Of a stretch of DNA of 13,359 nucleotides, positions 6,734 to 13,359 are shown in pieces. Position 1 is the stretch's first letter. Every line of letters begins with the position of its first letter. Source of the DNA: JACCVG01 sp034664165 (GTDB lineage Bacteria; Actinomycetota; Thermoleophilia; Solirubrobacterales; Thermoleophilaceae); NCBI GenBank assembly GCA_034664165.1, contig JAXDIE010000147.1, forward strand, positions 1 through 13,359, in the 5' to 3' direction. The position numbers and the translations under genes were made by a program. A model generated the notes under the pieces. It was not told the DNA's origin and did not search any database. It saw only the letters and a program-made list of their open reading frames with translations.

Positions 6734-7617
6734 TCTTCGCCGACATTCCAGTTCTCCAGCCGCTGATCGACCTCTGCGAGGTCATCCTCGTCTTCTTCCA
6801 CGGGCTGGTCGGGAGCTGGGGCGTCGCGATCATCCTGATGACGGTCACGATCCGCCTCGCGATCCTCCCGCTGACCTTCCGCGGGGTGAAGGGCATGCAG
6901 GAGATGCAGCGGCTCCAGCCGGAGATGAAGAAGCTGCAGGAGCGCTACAAGGACGACAAGCAGCGCCTTCAGCAGGAGACGATGGCGATGTACAAGGAGC
7001 ACGGGGTCAACCCGCTTGCGTCCTGCTTCCCCCTGTTGCTCCAGCTCCCGTTCTTCCTGGCGCTCTTCTACATGCTGCGCACGGACCTGAAGGCGGACAT
7101 GTGCCCCGGGATCACGCCGTACATCGCCGAGCACCATCTGCAGCTGGCCAACGTGTCGTGCTCGCAGGTTCCCAACGCGCCCGATCCGAGCTTCCTCTTC
7201 ATCCCCGACCTGACCGCCTCGGCCACGGGGATCACGCTCGCGGTCCTGGTTCTGCTCTACGTGGGCAGCCAGCTGGGCTCGAGCCTGGTCTCGACAGCAA
7301 CCGCGGACCCCACCCAGCGCCGCATCTTCCTGGCCCTGCCGATCGTCTTCGGCGTGTTCATCATCATCTCGCCGTTTCCCTCGGGTCTGCTCGTCTACTG
7401 GATCACCACCAACCTCTGGACCGTCGGCCAGCAGCTCGCCGTGCGGAAGATCTATCCCAAACCGCCGGCACTCGACCTGCCCGATCCGGAATCCAAACCG
7501 GCCCGTGGCAAGCCGCCGGCGTCCGGCGCGGCCTCGCCGGCGTCCGGGAACGGCTCCTCCAAGGCCCCGCCGGGGAACCCGCGCAAGCGCAAGAAGCGCA
7601 GCGGGCGCCGGCGCTAG
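6730..7617 (+). CDS. yidC: Membrane protein insertase YidC/Oxa1 family
   Basis: Insertase that places proteins into the cytoplasmic membrane, alone or with SecYEG. 295 residues, the Gram-positive/actinobacterial form without the large periplasmic domain of E. coli YidC. Membrane segments are seen at about 14-48, containing the conserved groove Arg42 in TVTIRLAILPLT, then about 96-117, 163-188, 199-216 and 218-238. Between the first two lies a charged cytoplasmic hairpin rich in Gln, Lys and Met (KGMQEMQRLQPEMKKLQERY, 54-73). The loop between the second and third segments, predicted outside, carries Cys125 and Cys144. The tail is proline-rich, then very basic (RKRKKRSGRRR), as in other YidC proteins that contact ribosomes. 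The start overlaps yidD by ATGA. No typical lipobox is visible at the N-terminus. Confidence 0.96.
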   Translation: MIFADIPVLQPLIDLCEVILVFFHGLVGSWGVAIILMTVTIRLAILPLTFRGVKGMQEMQRLQPEMKKLQERYKDDKQRLQQETMAMYKEHGVNPLASCFPLLLQLPFFLALFYMLRTDLKADMCPGITPYIAEHHLQLANVSCSQVPNAPDPSFLFIPDLTASATGITLAVLVLLYVGSQLGSSLVSTATADPTQRRIFLALPIVFGVFIIISPFPSGLLVYWITTNLWTVGQQLAVRKIYPKPPALDLPDPESKPARGKPPASGAASPASGNGSSKAPPGNPRKRKKRSGRRR

Positions 7618-7626
7618 CGGGTACAC

Positions 7627-8298
7627 GTGAGCCAGGAACCAGCCCGGATCGAGGCCGAGGGCGCCACTCTGGGCGAGGCCAAGTGGGCAGCCGTCAAGGC
7701 TCTCGAGCCTACGTTTCCGGGGATCACGTCCGAGTTCGTGACCTTCGAGGTGCTCGAGGAGGCGGGTGACGAGGTCGATGCCCGCGTGGTCGCCCAGGTC
7801 GACGTGGTGGCCTGGGAGGGCGCCCAGGAGGCCTTTCCCGACGAGCCGGCCGAACGGGTCCGCCAGATGGTGGGCCGGGTCACGCTTGCGCTCGGCCTGA
7901 GGTCCAGCGTGGATGTGGTCGAGACAGCCGATGAGATCCGCGCGACGGTCAACGGCGAGGACCTCGGGATCCTCATCGGCCGCCATGGCAGCACGATCGA
8001 CGCGCTCCAGCACCTGGCCTCGCGGATCGCTTTCCGTGGGCACGAGGAGCGGAAGCTGGTGGTCGTCGACGCAGCCGGCTATCGCGAGCGGCGTGAGGCG
8101 GCGCTCCGCAGGATGGCCGACGACGCCGTGACGGACGCGCTTTCCTTCGGCCGCCCCGTCGAGCTCGAGCCGATGGGCGCCCATGAGCGCAAGGTCGTCC
8201 ACCGCTACCTGACCGACCGCACCGACATCCAGACGCACAGCGAGGGCGACGAGCCCGACAGGCGCCTGGTCGTCAGCCCGCTCGCCGCCGCCAACTGA
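7627..8298 (+). CDS. jag: Jag/KhpB RNA-binding protein (Jag_N, KH, R3H)
   Basis: Cytoplasmic RNA-binding protein of the Jag (SpoIIIJ-associated)/KhpB family, linked in Firmicutes to control of cell elongation and division through RNA binding. 223 residues: a Jag_N-like segment at about 7-50 (ARIEAEGATLGEAKWAAVKA), an acidic middle, a KH domain with the loop ILIGRHGSTIDALQHL (GxxG at 118-121), and an R3H domain with Arg188-x3-His192 in AHERKVVHRYL. GTG at 7627 begins nine bases after yidC; the upstream Shine-Dalgarno is weak, so coupling with yidC is likely. The yidC-jag pairing is the usual one. Residues after about 200 look unstructured. Confidence 0.93.
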   Translation: MSQEPARIEAEGATLGEAKWAAVKALEPTFPGITSEFVTFEVLEEAGDEVDARVVAQVDVVAWEGAQEAFPDEPAERVRQMVGRVTLALGLRSSVDVVETADEIRATVNGEDLGILIGRHGSTIDALQHLASRIAFRGHEERKLVVVDAAGYRERREAALRRMADDAVTDALSFGRPVELEPMGAHERKVVHRYLTDRTDIQTHSEGDEPDRRLVVSPLAAAN

Positions 8299-8299
8299 G

Positions 8300-8315
8300 C
8301 GTTTCACGGCGAACG
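8300..8315. promoter_or_regulatory. Degenerate parS-like site
   Basis: In the 27-bp gap between jag and rsmG, CGTTTCACGGCGAACG matches the ParB-binding consensus TGTTTCACGTGAAACA at 11 of 16 positions, with a perfect left half GTTTCACG. It also sits in an inverted repeat, AGCGTT (8299-8304) and AACGCT (8311-8316). About three sites of 11/16 are expected by chance in a window this size, so only the intact half-site and the position 1 kb before parA speak for it. Confidence 0.3.
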
Positions 8316-8325
8316 CTGCCGAGCT

Positions 8326-9048
8326 GTGGCCAGTGATCTCCAAGCCCGGATCGCCGCTCTGGCCGCGGGTCAGGGCCTGACGGAGTTCGTCCCGGACACC
8401 GCGTTCCCGCTTCTGGCGCGGCTCGTATCGGCGCTCGAGAGCACCCCTGCGCCCCCCACCCGCCTTGTCACGACCAAGGACATCCTGGAGGGCCACATCG
8501 CCGACTCCCTCTCCGCTCTCGGGATCTCCGGGGTCCGGGACGCGGCGGTGATCGGCGACATCGGCTCCGGTGCCGGCTTTCCCGGCCTCGCTCTGGCGGC
8601 TGCGCTTCCGGCGGCCCGCGTCGATCTGATCGAGGCAACGGCGAGAAAGTGCGAAGTCATCACGAAGCTGGCCGAGCAGGCCGGGATCGGAAACGCCTTC
8701 GCGATAGCGGAGCGCGTCGAGACCTGGGCCGGGGGAGCCGGGCGCGGGGCATATGACGTGGCGAGCGCCCGGGCCGTCGCCATGCTGCCCGTGCTGGTCG
8801 AGTACGCGGCTCCGCTCCTGAAGCCGGACGGGATCTTCGTTGCGTGGAAGGGCGGCCAGGATGAAGCCGAGGCGGAGGCGGGCCGGAAGGCCGCCGAGCT
8901 GGTCGGCCTGACGGCGACCGATGTCCTTGCGGTGACCCCGTTTCCGGGCTCGCACAGCCGCCATCTGCACGTGTTCCGGAAGACCTCCGAGACCCCGGAG
9001 CGGTTTCCGAGGCGCCCCGGGATCCCTTCCAAGCGTCCGCTCGCGTAG
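8326..9048 (+). CDS. rsmG: 16S rRNA (guanine527-N7)-methyltransferase RsmG
   Basis: Uses S-adenosylmethionine to methylate N7 of G527 in the 530 loop of 16S rRNA; loss gives low-level streptomycin resistance in many bacteria. 240 residues. The N-terminal helix part precedes the SAM-binding motif IGDIGSGAGFPGLALA (Asp78 and GxGxG 80-84), then VDLIEATARKC, ASARAVA, the Lys-containing VAWKGG, and the typical C-terminal RFPRRPGIPSKRPL. The start is GTG at 8326, with no strong ribosome-binding site. It stands 27 bp after jag and 322 bp before parA. The old name gidB applies. Placement between jag and parA is common near bacterial origins. Confidence 0.95.
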   Translation: MASDLQARIAALAAGQGLTEFVPDTAFPLLARLVSALESTPAPPTRLVTTKDILEGHIADSLSALGISGVRDAAVIGDIGSGAGFPGLALAAALPAARVDLIEATARKCEVITKLAEQAGIGNAFAIAERVETWAGGAGRGAYDVASARAVAMLPVLVEYAAPLLKPDGIFVAWKGGQDEAEAEAGRKAAELVGLTATDVLAVTPFPGSHSRHLHVFRKTSETPERFPRRPGIPSKRPLA

Positions 9049-9370
9049 CTGCGCGATCCGGGCTCGGGCGAACGGCGGCAATGAGGGTGGCCCGCTCGAA
9101 CGAACCCGAAGTTGAGGCCGATGGGTGTGTCGAACTTCGGTGTCATTCGTCAGGGACCCACCGCGCCGCTGCGAAACCGAACCTGGACACCGCAGACGTA
9201 TCCAACCTCGGCCTCGCGGGCCCGCCTTGACCCCTCAGACCCGCCTCCCCATTGCCGCCGTTGCCGTACGCCGCAAAGCGCCCCCACCCCGAAAAGCCCC
9301 ATTGCAGGGCCTTTCTGAGGCCACCCGGATCGCAACGCTTTCCGACCGCAAACGTGGCTAACTTCGGGGT
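9049..9370. other. rsmG-parA spacer with a repeated octamer
   Basis: 322 bp without a credible gene; the short frames here have no family features or ribosome-binding sites. AACTTCGG occurs three times: inverted at 9106-9113 (CCGAAGTT), direct at 9133-9140 and direct at 9360-9367, the last just before the parA ATG. The first two form an inverted repeat with a 19-bp gap. A small hairpin GGCCT-TTCTG-AGGCC lies at 9308-9322 without a following T-run, so it is not a convincing terminator. The stretch 9180-9300 is unusually C-rich on the plus strand. It probably carries the parA promoter. Confidence 0.5.
9359..9364 (+). promoter_or_regulatory. Putative -10 element giving a leaderless parA mRNA
   Basis: TAACTT fits TAnnnT and ends six bases before the parA ATG at 9371, so transcription would begin at or next to the A of the start codon. 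parA has no Shine-Dalgarno, which agrees with a leaderless message, common in actinobacteria. No good -35 is visible. The hexamer overlaps the third AACTTCGG copy. Confidence 0.4.
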
Positions 9371-10129
9371 ATGGGAACGATCTACGCGATCACCAACCAG
9401 AAGGGCGGCGTCGGCAAGACGACCACCGCCGTGAACCTCGCCGCGTCGGCGGCCGACAACGGCTGCCCGACCCTTCTGGTCGACCTCGACCCCCAGTGCA
9501 ACGCCACCGCGGCACTCGGCATCCCGCGCGACACCGAGCCCAACATCTACGACTGCATCAGCGGCGACCTCAAGCTGAAGGCCGCAGCGATCCCGACCGG
9601 AGTGCCCCTGCTCGACCTGGTGCCCTCGACTCCGGACCTCGCCGGTGCCAACGTGGAGCTCCCACGGCTTCCGGACTCCGAGAACCGCCTCAAGGAGGCG
9701 GTCGGGAAGGTCCGCGACAAGTACGACCTGATCCTCTTCGACTGCCCGCCTGCGCTCGGGCCCCTGACCGTCAACGCCCTGGTTGCCGCCGATCGGGTTC
9801 TGATCCCGGTCCAGACCGAGTACCTGGCGCTCGAGGGCCTCGCCGGGCTGCTGGACACCCTCGGCCTCATACAGCGCGAGCTCAACCCCCGGCTCGCCGT
9901 GGCCGGGTTGCTGCTGACCATGCACGATGGCCGCACCCGCCTGGGCCAGGATGTCGAGGCCGAGGTGCGCAGCCACTTTCCCGATCTTGTCTATGACACA
10001 GTCATCCCCCGCAACATCAGGGTGGGCGAGGCGCCGAGTTACGGCGTGCCGGTGAATCGCCATGATCCTGAGTGCGCTGGGGCAATCGCATACGCCGAAC
10101 TGGCGAAGGAGGTGGCCGCACGTGGCTGA
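9371..10129 (+). CDS. parA: Chromosome-partitioning ATPase ParA (Soj)
   Basis: Deviant-Walker ATPase that binds DNA non-specifically and, with ParB-parS, moves newly copied origins apart. 252 residues, close to B. subtilis Soj (253) and lacking the N-terminal extension of some actinobacterial ParA proteins. The P-loop is KGGVGKTTT (11-19) with signature Lys11 and catalytic Lys16. Next come LLVDLDPQCN (Asp38, Asp40) and Walker B LILFDCPPALG (Asp124); TVIPRNIRVGEAPSYGVPV, the usual ParA C-terminal signature, follows. ATG at 9371 has no Shine-Dalgarno. Its 3' end overlaps the parB start by eight bases, so the two form an operon. MinD-like relatives are less likely given the parB neighbour and the position at the origin. 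Confidence 0.96.
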   Translation: MGTIYAITNQKGGVGKTTTAVNLAASAADNGCPTLLVDLDPQCNATAALGIPRDTEPNIYDCISGDLKLKAAAIPTGVPLLDLVPSTPDLAGANVELPRLPDSENRLKEAVGKVRDKYDLILFDCPPALGPLTVNALVAADRVLIPVQTEYLALEGLAGLLDTLGLIQRELNPRLAVAGLLLTMHDGRTRLGQDVEAEVRSHFPDLVYDTVIPRNIRVGEAPSYGVPVNRHDPECAGAIAYAELAKEVAARG

Positions 10130-11030
10130 GCAGGCGCAGGCCGTTGGAACGAAGAGGCGCGGGATGGGTCGTGGGCTGGCGGCGATTCTGCCCCGGCCGG
10201 ACGAGAGCGCATCTCCGGAAGGGCTGCGTTCGCTTGCGATCGAGCTGATTAGTGCAAACCCGAACCAACCGCGCAAGGAATTCGACGAGGAGGCGTTGAC
10301 CGCCCTCTCGGAGTCGATCGCGTCGCGCGGCCTGCTTCAGCCGATCGTCGTTCGCCCGCTCGCGGGTGGCCGCTATGAGCTCATCGCCGGCGAGCGCCGT
10401 CTGCGCGCCGCCCGCCAGGCCGGCCTGGAGCAGATCCCCGCGCTCGTCCGCGTAACCGAGGAGGGCGAGCGGCTGGAGCTTGCGGTGATGGAGAACGTTG
10501 CCCGCGAGGATCTGAACCCCGTCGAGGAGGCGCGTGCCTGCGCGACGCTCGTCGAGGACCTCGGCGTCACAAAGGAGGAGCTCGGCCGGCGGATCGGCAA
10601 GAGCCGGGCTGCGGTCTCCAACCTCGTCCGCCTCCTGGGCCTGCCCGACGAGGCGCTCTCGATGATCGAGGCCGGCGAGCTCACAGAAGGCCACGGCCGG
10701 GCGATCCTGATGTGCCAGGACCAGCGCTCCCGCCTGGAGCTCGCCCGCGCGGCGCGCTCAGCCGGCTGGTCGGTTCGCGAGACCGAGCGTCACGCGCGCG
10801 GCGAGGCCGAAGCCGCCGGCGCCGCTCCCGGGTCGCACGGAGGGACGGTGACCATCCACCCCGACCTGGTCGATGCCATGGCCGCTGCGGAGGATGCGTT
10901 GAGCGCCGCGCTGGGGCACTCGGTGCGGGTGCGGTCCACCCGCGCGGGCTTCCGCTGCGAGTTCGAGCTGGCCCACGTCCAGGAGGGCTTGGAGCTGGCC
11001 GAGCGGCTGCTGCGGCGCAAGGCCGCCTGA
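10122..11030 (+). CDS. parB: Chromosome-partitioning protein ParB (Spo0J)
   Basis: CTP-dependent DNA clamp that loads at parS, spreads, and stimulates ParA. 302 residues: the basic start KRRGMGRGLAAIL, the N-terminal domain with NPNQPRKEFDEEALTALSES and the CTP-binding GERRLRAARQAG (90-101), ENVAREDLNPVEEA, a helix-turn-helix at about 148-172 (TKEELGRRIGKSRAAVSNLV), LTEGHGRAIL, and a C-terminal dimerisation region ending in ERLLRRKAA. The frame is open back to 10062, but GTG at 10122 is preferred. It has an excellent Shine-Dalgarno, AAGGAGG at 10106-10112, nine bases upstream, located inside parA, and gives the usual ParB N-terminus. Confidence 0.96.
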   Translation: MAEQAQAVGTKRRGMGRGLAAILPRPDESASPEGLRSLAIELISANPNQPRKEFDEEALTALSESIASRGLLQPIVVRPLAGGRYELIAGERRLRAARQAGLEQIPALVRVTEEGERLELAVMENVAREDLNPVEEARACATLVEDLGVTKEELGRRIGKSRAAVSNLVRLLGLPDEALSMIEAGELTEGHGRAILMCQDQRSRLELARAARSAGWSVRETERHARGEAEAAGAAPGSHGGTVTIHPDLVDAMAAAEDALSAALGHSVRVRSTRAGFRCEFELAHVQEGLELAERLLRRKAA

Positions 11031-11066
11031 GGAGCTCCTGGGCCACGCCCGCCCGGCCCATCCGGC

Positions 11067-11072
11067 TACAAT
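11067..11072 (+). promoter_or_regulatory. Putative -10 element of the tRNA-Ile promoter
   Basis: TACAAT, five of six to TATAAT, lies 14 bases before the first base of the mature tRNA in the 56-bp parB-tRNA gap. Transcription would start around 11079, leaving a short 5' leader for RNase P. The -35 region is GC-rich and not recognisable. Confidence 0.5.
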
Positions 11073-11086
11073 CCGCCGTCGGTCAC

Positions 11087-11160
<74 letters not shown>

Positions 11161-11474
11161 TCTCTCGTCGAACAGTCGTCCAGCCTTGCGACACACCCAG
11201 CCGTCGCCAGGCGATTCGAATCCGCCCATTTGCGGGCACTCCTTGCCGGATGCCCGTCCCCGCCGATCCAAGCGCATGGTGGTACCCGGCGCATCGGCCC
11301 GCAGGGCTTGCTACCCACATGACCGGGGGCCCGCCGTGGACGACGGCCGGGCACCCATCTCGAGCAGGCCGGGGCGACGAGGAGAGCGCCATCGGTGTCT
11401 GCGCAGGGGCGAGGATCTGGCCGGCTGGCCTTAGGTCCCGCTCAGACCATCAATGAACCGAATTGGAGCTGGCC
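11161..11474. other. Gene-free stretch between tRNA-Ile and secreted protein
   Basis: 314 bp with no credible coding region. Short open frames here have shadow-like compositions and no ribosome-binding sites. The one notable item is a tRNA-3'-end look-alike at 11212-11229 (GATTCGAATCCGCCCATT), which repeats TTCGAATCC and GCCCAT of the adjacent tRNA with the bases between them missing. CCGC (11221-11224) and GCGG (11231-11234) flank it as a weak hairpin, without a T-run. A GGAG ribosome-binding site for the next gene is at 11465-11468. No clear promoter seen. Confidence 0.5.
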
Positions 11475-13340
11475 GTGAGACAAGTACAGAACCGAACCAT
11501 CATCCGGGCGGGGGTAGCGCTTCTCCTTCTCCTCCTACCCCAGGGTGCCCTCGCCAACGGTGGGGGGACCTACCGCGTCTACAGCTGTGACGCCGCGCCT
11601 GACCGGTCGACAGCCGGCTGGGTGGCGCACAACGTCGACAGCATGGACGCCGATCGGCTCTGCCCCTGGCAGGGCGACGTCAAGCGCGGCCTGATCGCGC
11701 GCAACAAGGCCGAAGACGGCCGGGTCGGCCAAGGTGCAACCGCCAACCTGACCTTCACGGCGCCCGCCGGCACAGAGCTGTGGGGGATGGACTACGCCTG
11801 GGACGGCTACCGGAAGACCGAGAACTGGACCATCGGCCTCGCAGCGGACGGCCAATGGCTCACCGGGTGTCGCGCGAACGACGGCCAGGGCGAGTGCAAC
11901 GTCGGCCGCAACGGAACCGAAGCCAGGCATGTGGGCCTGGCGGGGCACGCGACGGTGAGGATCGAGGCCACTTGCGGCGACAAGGACGGCTGCGCGACGA
12001 ACAACAGCGGGGACGTGGCCCAGGCCGGCCTGCGTGCCCGCGCCGCCTTCGCCTGGACGGTCATCGAGCTGCGCGACAACTTCGACCCCGGCGTGTCGGA
12101 GGTCGCGGGCGGGCTGCTGTCGAGCGGATGGATCCGTGGGCCCCAGGACGCCCGCTTCACCTCGAATGACAACACCGGGATCAGCACCACCAGGATGCTC
12201 GTAGACGGCATTGTGCGGTTCGAGACGACCCGCCCTTGCACCTACACCCGGCCGATTCCGTGCTCGACCGAGCCAGCCGGCGCCGCGTATGGCATCAACA
12301 CCGGCGAGCTATCGGACGGTCACCATCAGGTGGAGCTGCAGGCCGTGGATGCCGCCGGGAACATGGGTCACGAGACCCGCACGATCAACGTCGACAACAA
12401 CGCCCCGGTGGCGAGCTTCGACGCACGGGACCGCGGCAACCCGTCGCAGGTAACCGTGTCGGCTTCCGATACCGCTTCGGGCGTGGCCGGCGGCCAGATC
12501 GAGATGCGACCCCTGGGTGGCAGCACCTGGCGCCAGATTCCTACGTCCGTGGAGTCAACGCGCCTGATGGGCACGCTGCCGACAGAGGACCTCGAGGAGG
12601 GCACGTACGAGTTCCGCGCCTCGATCGCCGACCACGCCGGCAACTCGACTCTCGTCGACCGCATGTACGACGGCACGAAGGCGGAGTTCGTGGTCCCGGG
12701 CTCGACCCGGATGACCGCAGCCCTGGCCGGGAAGCACGGTCGCGAGGTCCAGAGCAAGCGGGTGCGCTACGGGCGCTCGGCGCGGGCGAGCGGAACGCTC
12801 CGCACCCTCAGCGGCGCCGCGGTGCCGACTGCCCCGGTGACCGTCATGGCCCGCCGCAGGTCGTCGGGCGCGGATTGGGAGGTGGAGGGCCATGTCATGA
12901 CAGACGGGGACGGCCGCTTCAGCTACCAGCTGCCCGTCGGCCCGAGCCGTGACCTGCGCTTCGACTACGCGGGCTCGGAGCACCACCTGGGCTCGAGCGC
13001 CACGGTGGGCGTGTCGGTCCCGGCCACGACGTCGCTCAAGCCCAGCCGACGCCGGGTCGACGGCGGCAAGAGCGTCGTGTTCAGCGGCCGGGTGCGCGGA
13101 GGCCCGGTGCCGGCCGCGGGCAAGCTGGTCGACCTGCAGGCCTACTACCGCGGCCGTTGGCGGACCTTCGCCCTGCCCCGGACCGACACCCGCGGGCGCT
13201 GGAAGCGCCGCTACAAGTTCGGCGCCACGTCGAGCCTGGTCCGCTACCGGTTCCGCGCACGCGTGCCGCGCGAGGTCGGGTACCCGTACCTGCCGGGCCG
13301 CTCGAAGACCGTCAGGGTGCTGGTGGACGGACGCAAGTAG
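11475..13340 (+). CDS. Secreted multidomain beta-rich protein, function unknown
   Basis: I do not recognise a characterised family. The 621 residues begin with a Sec signal peptide: Arg-containing start, hydrophobic core AGVALLLLLLPQ (12-23), probable cleavage after ALA at 27. The N-terminal region (about 30-265) starts TYRVYSCDAAPDRSTAGW and holds all eight cysteines (Cys38 to Cys263), so it is probably disulfide-linked. Two Ig-like segments follow, marked by DAAGN (292-296) and DHAGN (386-390) 94 residues apart. Two more beta domains (about 430-525 and 525-621) carry GRSARASGTL and GGKSVVFSGRV, like bacterial Ig/carboxypeptidase-regulatory-like modules. There is no LPxTG, membrane anchor or catalytic motif, so an extracellular binding or structural role is a guess. 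GTG at 11475 is preferred to the TTG at 11463 because GGAG lies six bases before it. Similar proteins, as I recall, occur in Solirubrobacterales. Confidence 0.85.
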   Translation: MRQVQNRTIIRAGVALLLLLLPQGALANGGGTYRVYSCDAAPDRSTAGWVAHNVDSMDADRLCPWQGDVKRGLIARNKAEDGRVGQGATANLTFTAPAGTELWGMDYAWDGYRKTENWTIGLAADGQWLTGCRANDGQGECNVGRNGTEARHVGLAGHATVRIEATCGDKDGCATNNSGDVAQAGLRARAAFAWTVIELRDNFDPGVSEVAGGLLSSGWIRGPQDARFTSNDNTGISTTRMLVDGIVRFETTRPCTYTRPIPCSTEPAGAAYGINTGELSDGHHQVELQAVDAAGNMGHETRTINVDNNAPVASFDARDRGNPSQVTVSASDTASGVAGGQIEMRPLGGSTWRQIPTSVESTRLMGTLPTEDLEEGTYEFRASIADHAGNSTLVDRMYDGTKAEFVVPGSTRMTAALAGKHGREVQSKRVRYGRSARASGTLRTLSGAAVPTAPVTVMARRRSSGADWEVEGHVMTDGDGRFSYQLPVGPSRDLRFDYAGSEHHLGSSATVGVSVPATTSLKPSRRRVDGGKSVVFSGRVRGGPVPAAGKLVDLQAYYRGRWRTFALPRTDTRGRWKRRYKFGATSSLVRYRFRARVPREVGYPYLPGRSKTVRVLVDGRK

Positions 13341-13359
13341 GGGAGTCGGCGGCGGGCCT

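Noticed and set aside
6709..9081. A 790-codon open frame on the minus strand opposite yidC, jag and rsmG
   Set aside because: It is antisense to three genes with clear family motifs. Its translation is Arg/Gly/Asp/His-rich low-complexity sequence, typical of a shadow frame in high-GC DNA.
9308..9322. Hairpin GGCCT-TTCTG-AGGCC as a terminator
   Set aside because: Only a five-base-pair stem with no T-tract, about 260 bp after rsmG; not enough to call a terminator.
9112..9361. Two short overlapping plus-strand frames in the rsmG-parA spacer
   Set aside because: Pro/Arg-rich, no ribosome-binding site, and ending across the putative parA promoter; no family features.
9143..10276. A 377-codon minus-strand open frame over parA and its upstream spacer
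   Set aside because: It is a shadow of parA, with no start context and no recognisable domain.
11030..11039. Perfect 10-bp palindrome AGGAGCTCCT at the parB stop
   Set aside because: It has no loop and no T-run, so it is not a terminator. Short palindromes of this kind are common in GC-rich sequence.
11186..11434. Small plus-strand frame (82 codons) between the tRNA and the secreted protein
   Set aside because: No Shine-Dalgarno and a Pro/Arg/Ser-rich composition typical of non-coding high-GC frames; overlapping frames of the same quality exist.

Overview
The window is the replication-origin neighbourhood of a high-GC bacterial chromosome, almost certainly an actinobacterium. The order gyrB-dciA-recF-dnaN-dnaA | rpmH-rnpA-yidD-yidC-jag-rsmG-parA-parB is the classic origin block. 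A DUF721/DciA gene between recF and gyrB is the arrangement known from Mycobacterium and relatives. The very high GC content, frequent GTG/TTG starts, four-base and one-base gene overlaps, and a large secreted beta-rich protein of a type I associate with Solirubrobacterales suggest class Thermoleophilia. That last step is inference; 16S rRNA or whole-protein comparison would be needed to fix it.

Left half (1-5647), minus strand: dnaA (441 aa), dnaN, recF, dciA and gyrB (cut by the left edge, so only the first 490 residues are present). They encode the initiator, the sliding clamp, the gap-repair/recombination ATPase, the probable helicase-operating factor and the gyrase ATPase/TOPRIM subunit. 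dnaN-recF-dciA are tightly packed (13-bp gap, then a GTGA overlap). gyrB sits behind a 183-bp, locally AT-richer spacer with three copies of a heptamer.

Centre (5648-5925): a 278-bp divergent spacer between dnaA and rpmH with one perfect actinobacterial DnaA box, weaker look-alikes and a probable rpmH -10 element. It is the best oriC candidate, although it is poor in boxes. The 127-bp dnaN-dnaA spacer holds further degenerate boxes and is the alternative.

Right half (5926-11030), plus strand: ribosomal protein L34, RNase P protein, YidD, YidC, the Jag/KhpB RNA-binding protein, RsmG and the ParA/ParB segregation pair. rpmH to jag is one compact run with one-base and four-base overlaps. A degenerate parS-like site lies between jag and rsmG. 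parA is preceded by a 322-bp spacer with a repeated octamer and no Shine-Dalgarno, and may be leaderless.

Distal right (11031-13359): a complete tRNA-Ile(GAU), a 314-bp gene-free stretch with a short tRNA-3'-end look-alike, and a 621-aa secreted multidomain protein of unknown function.

All genes read away from the central spacer, as expected if replication starts there. I see no transposon, CRISPR, phage or defence system and no convincing new multi-gene system; the window is core chromosome. The least explained items are the secreted protein, the small repeats before gyrB and parA, and the box-poor origin.
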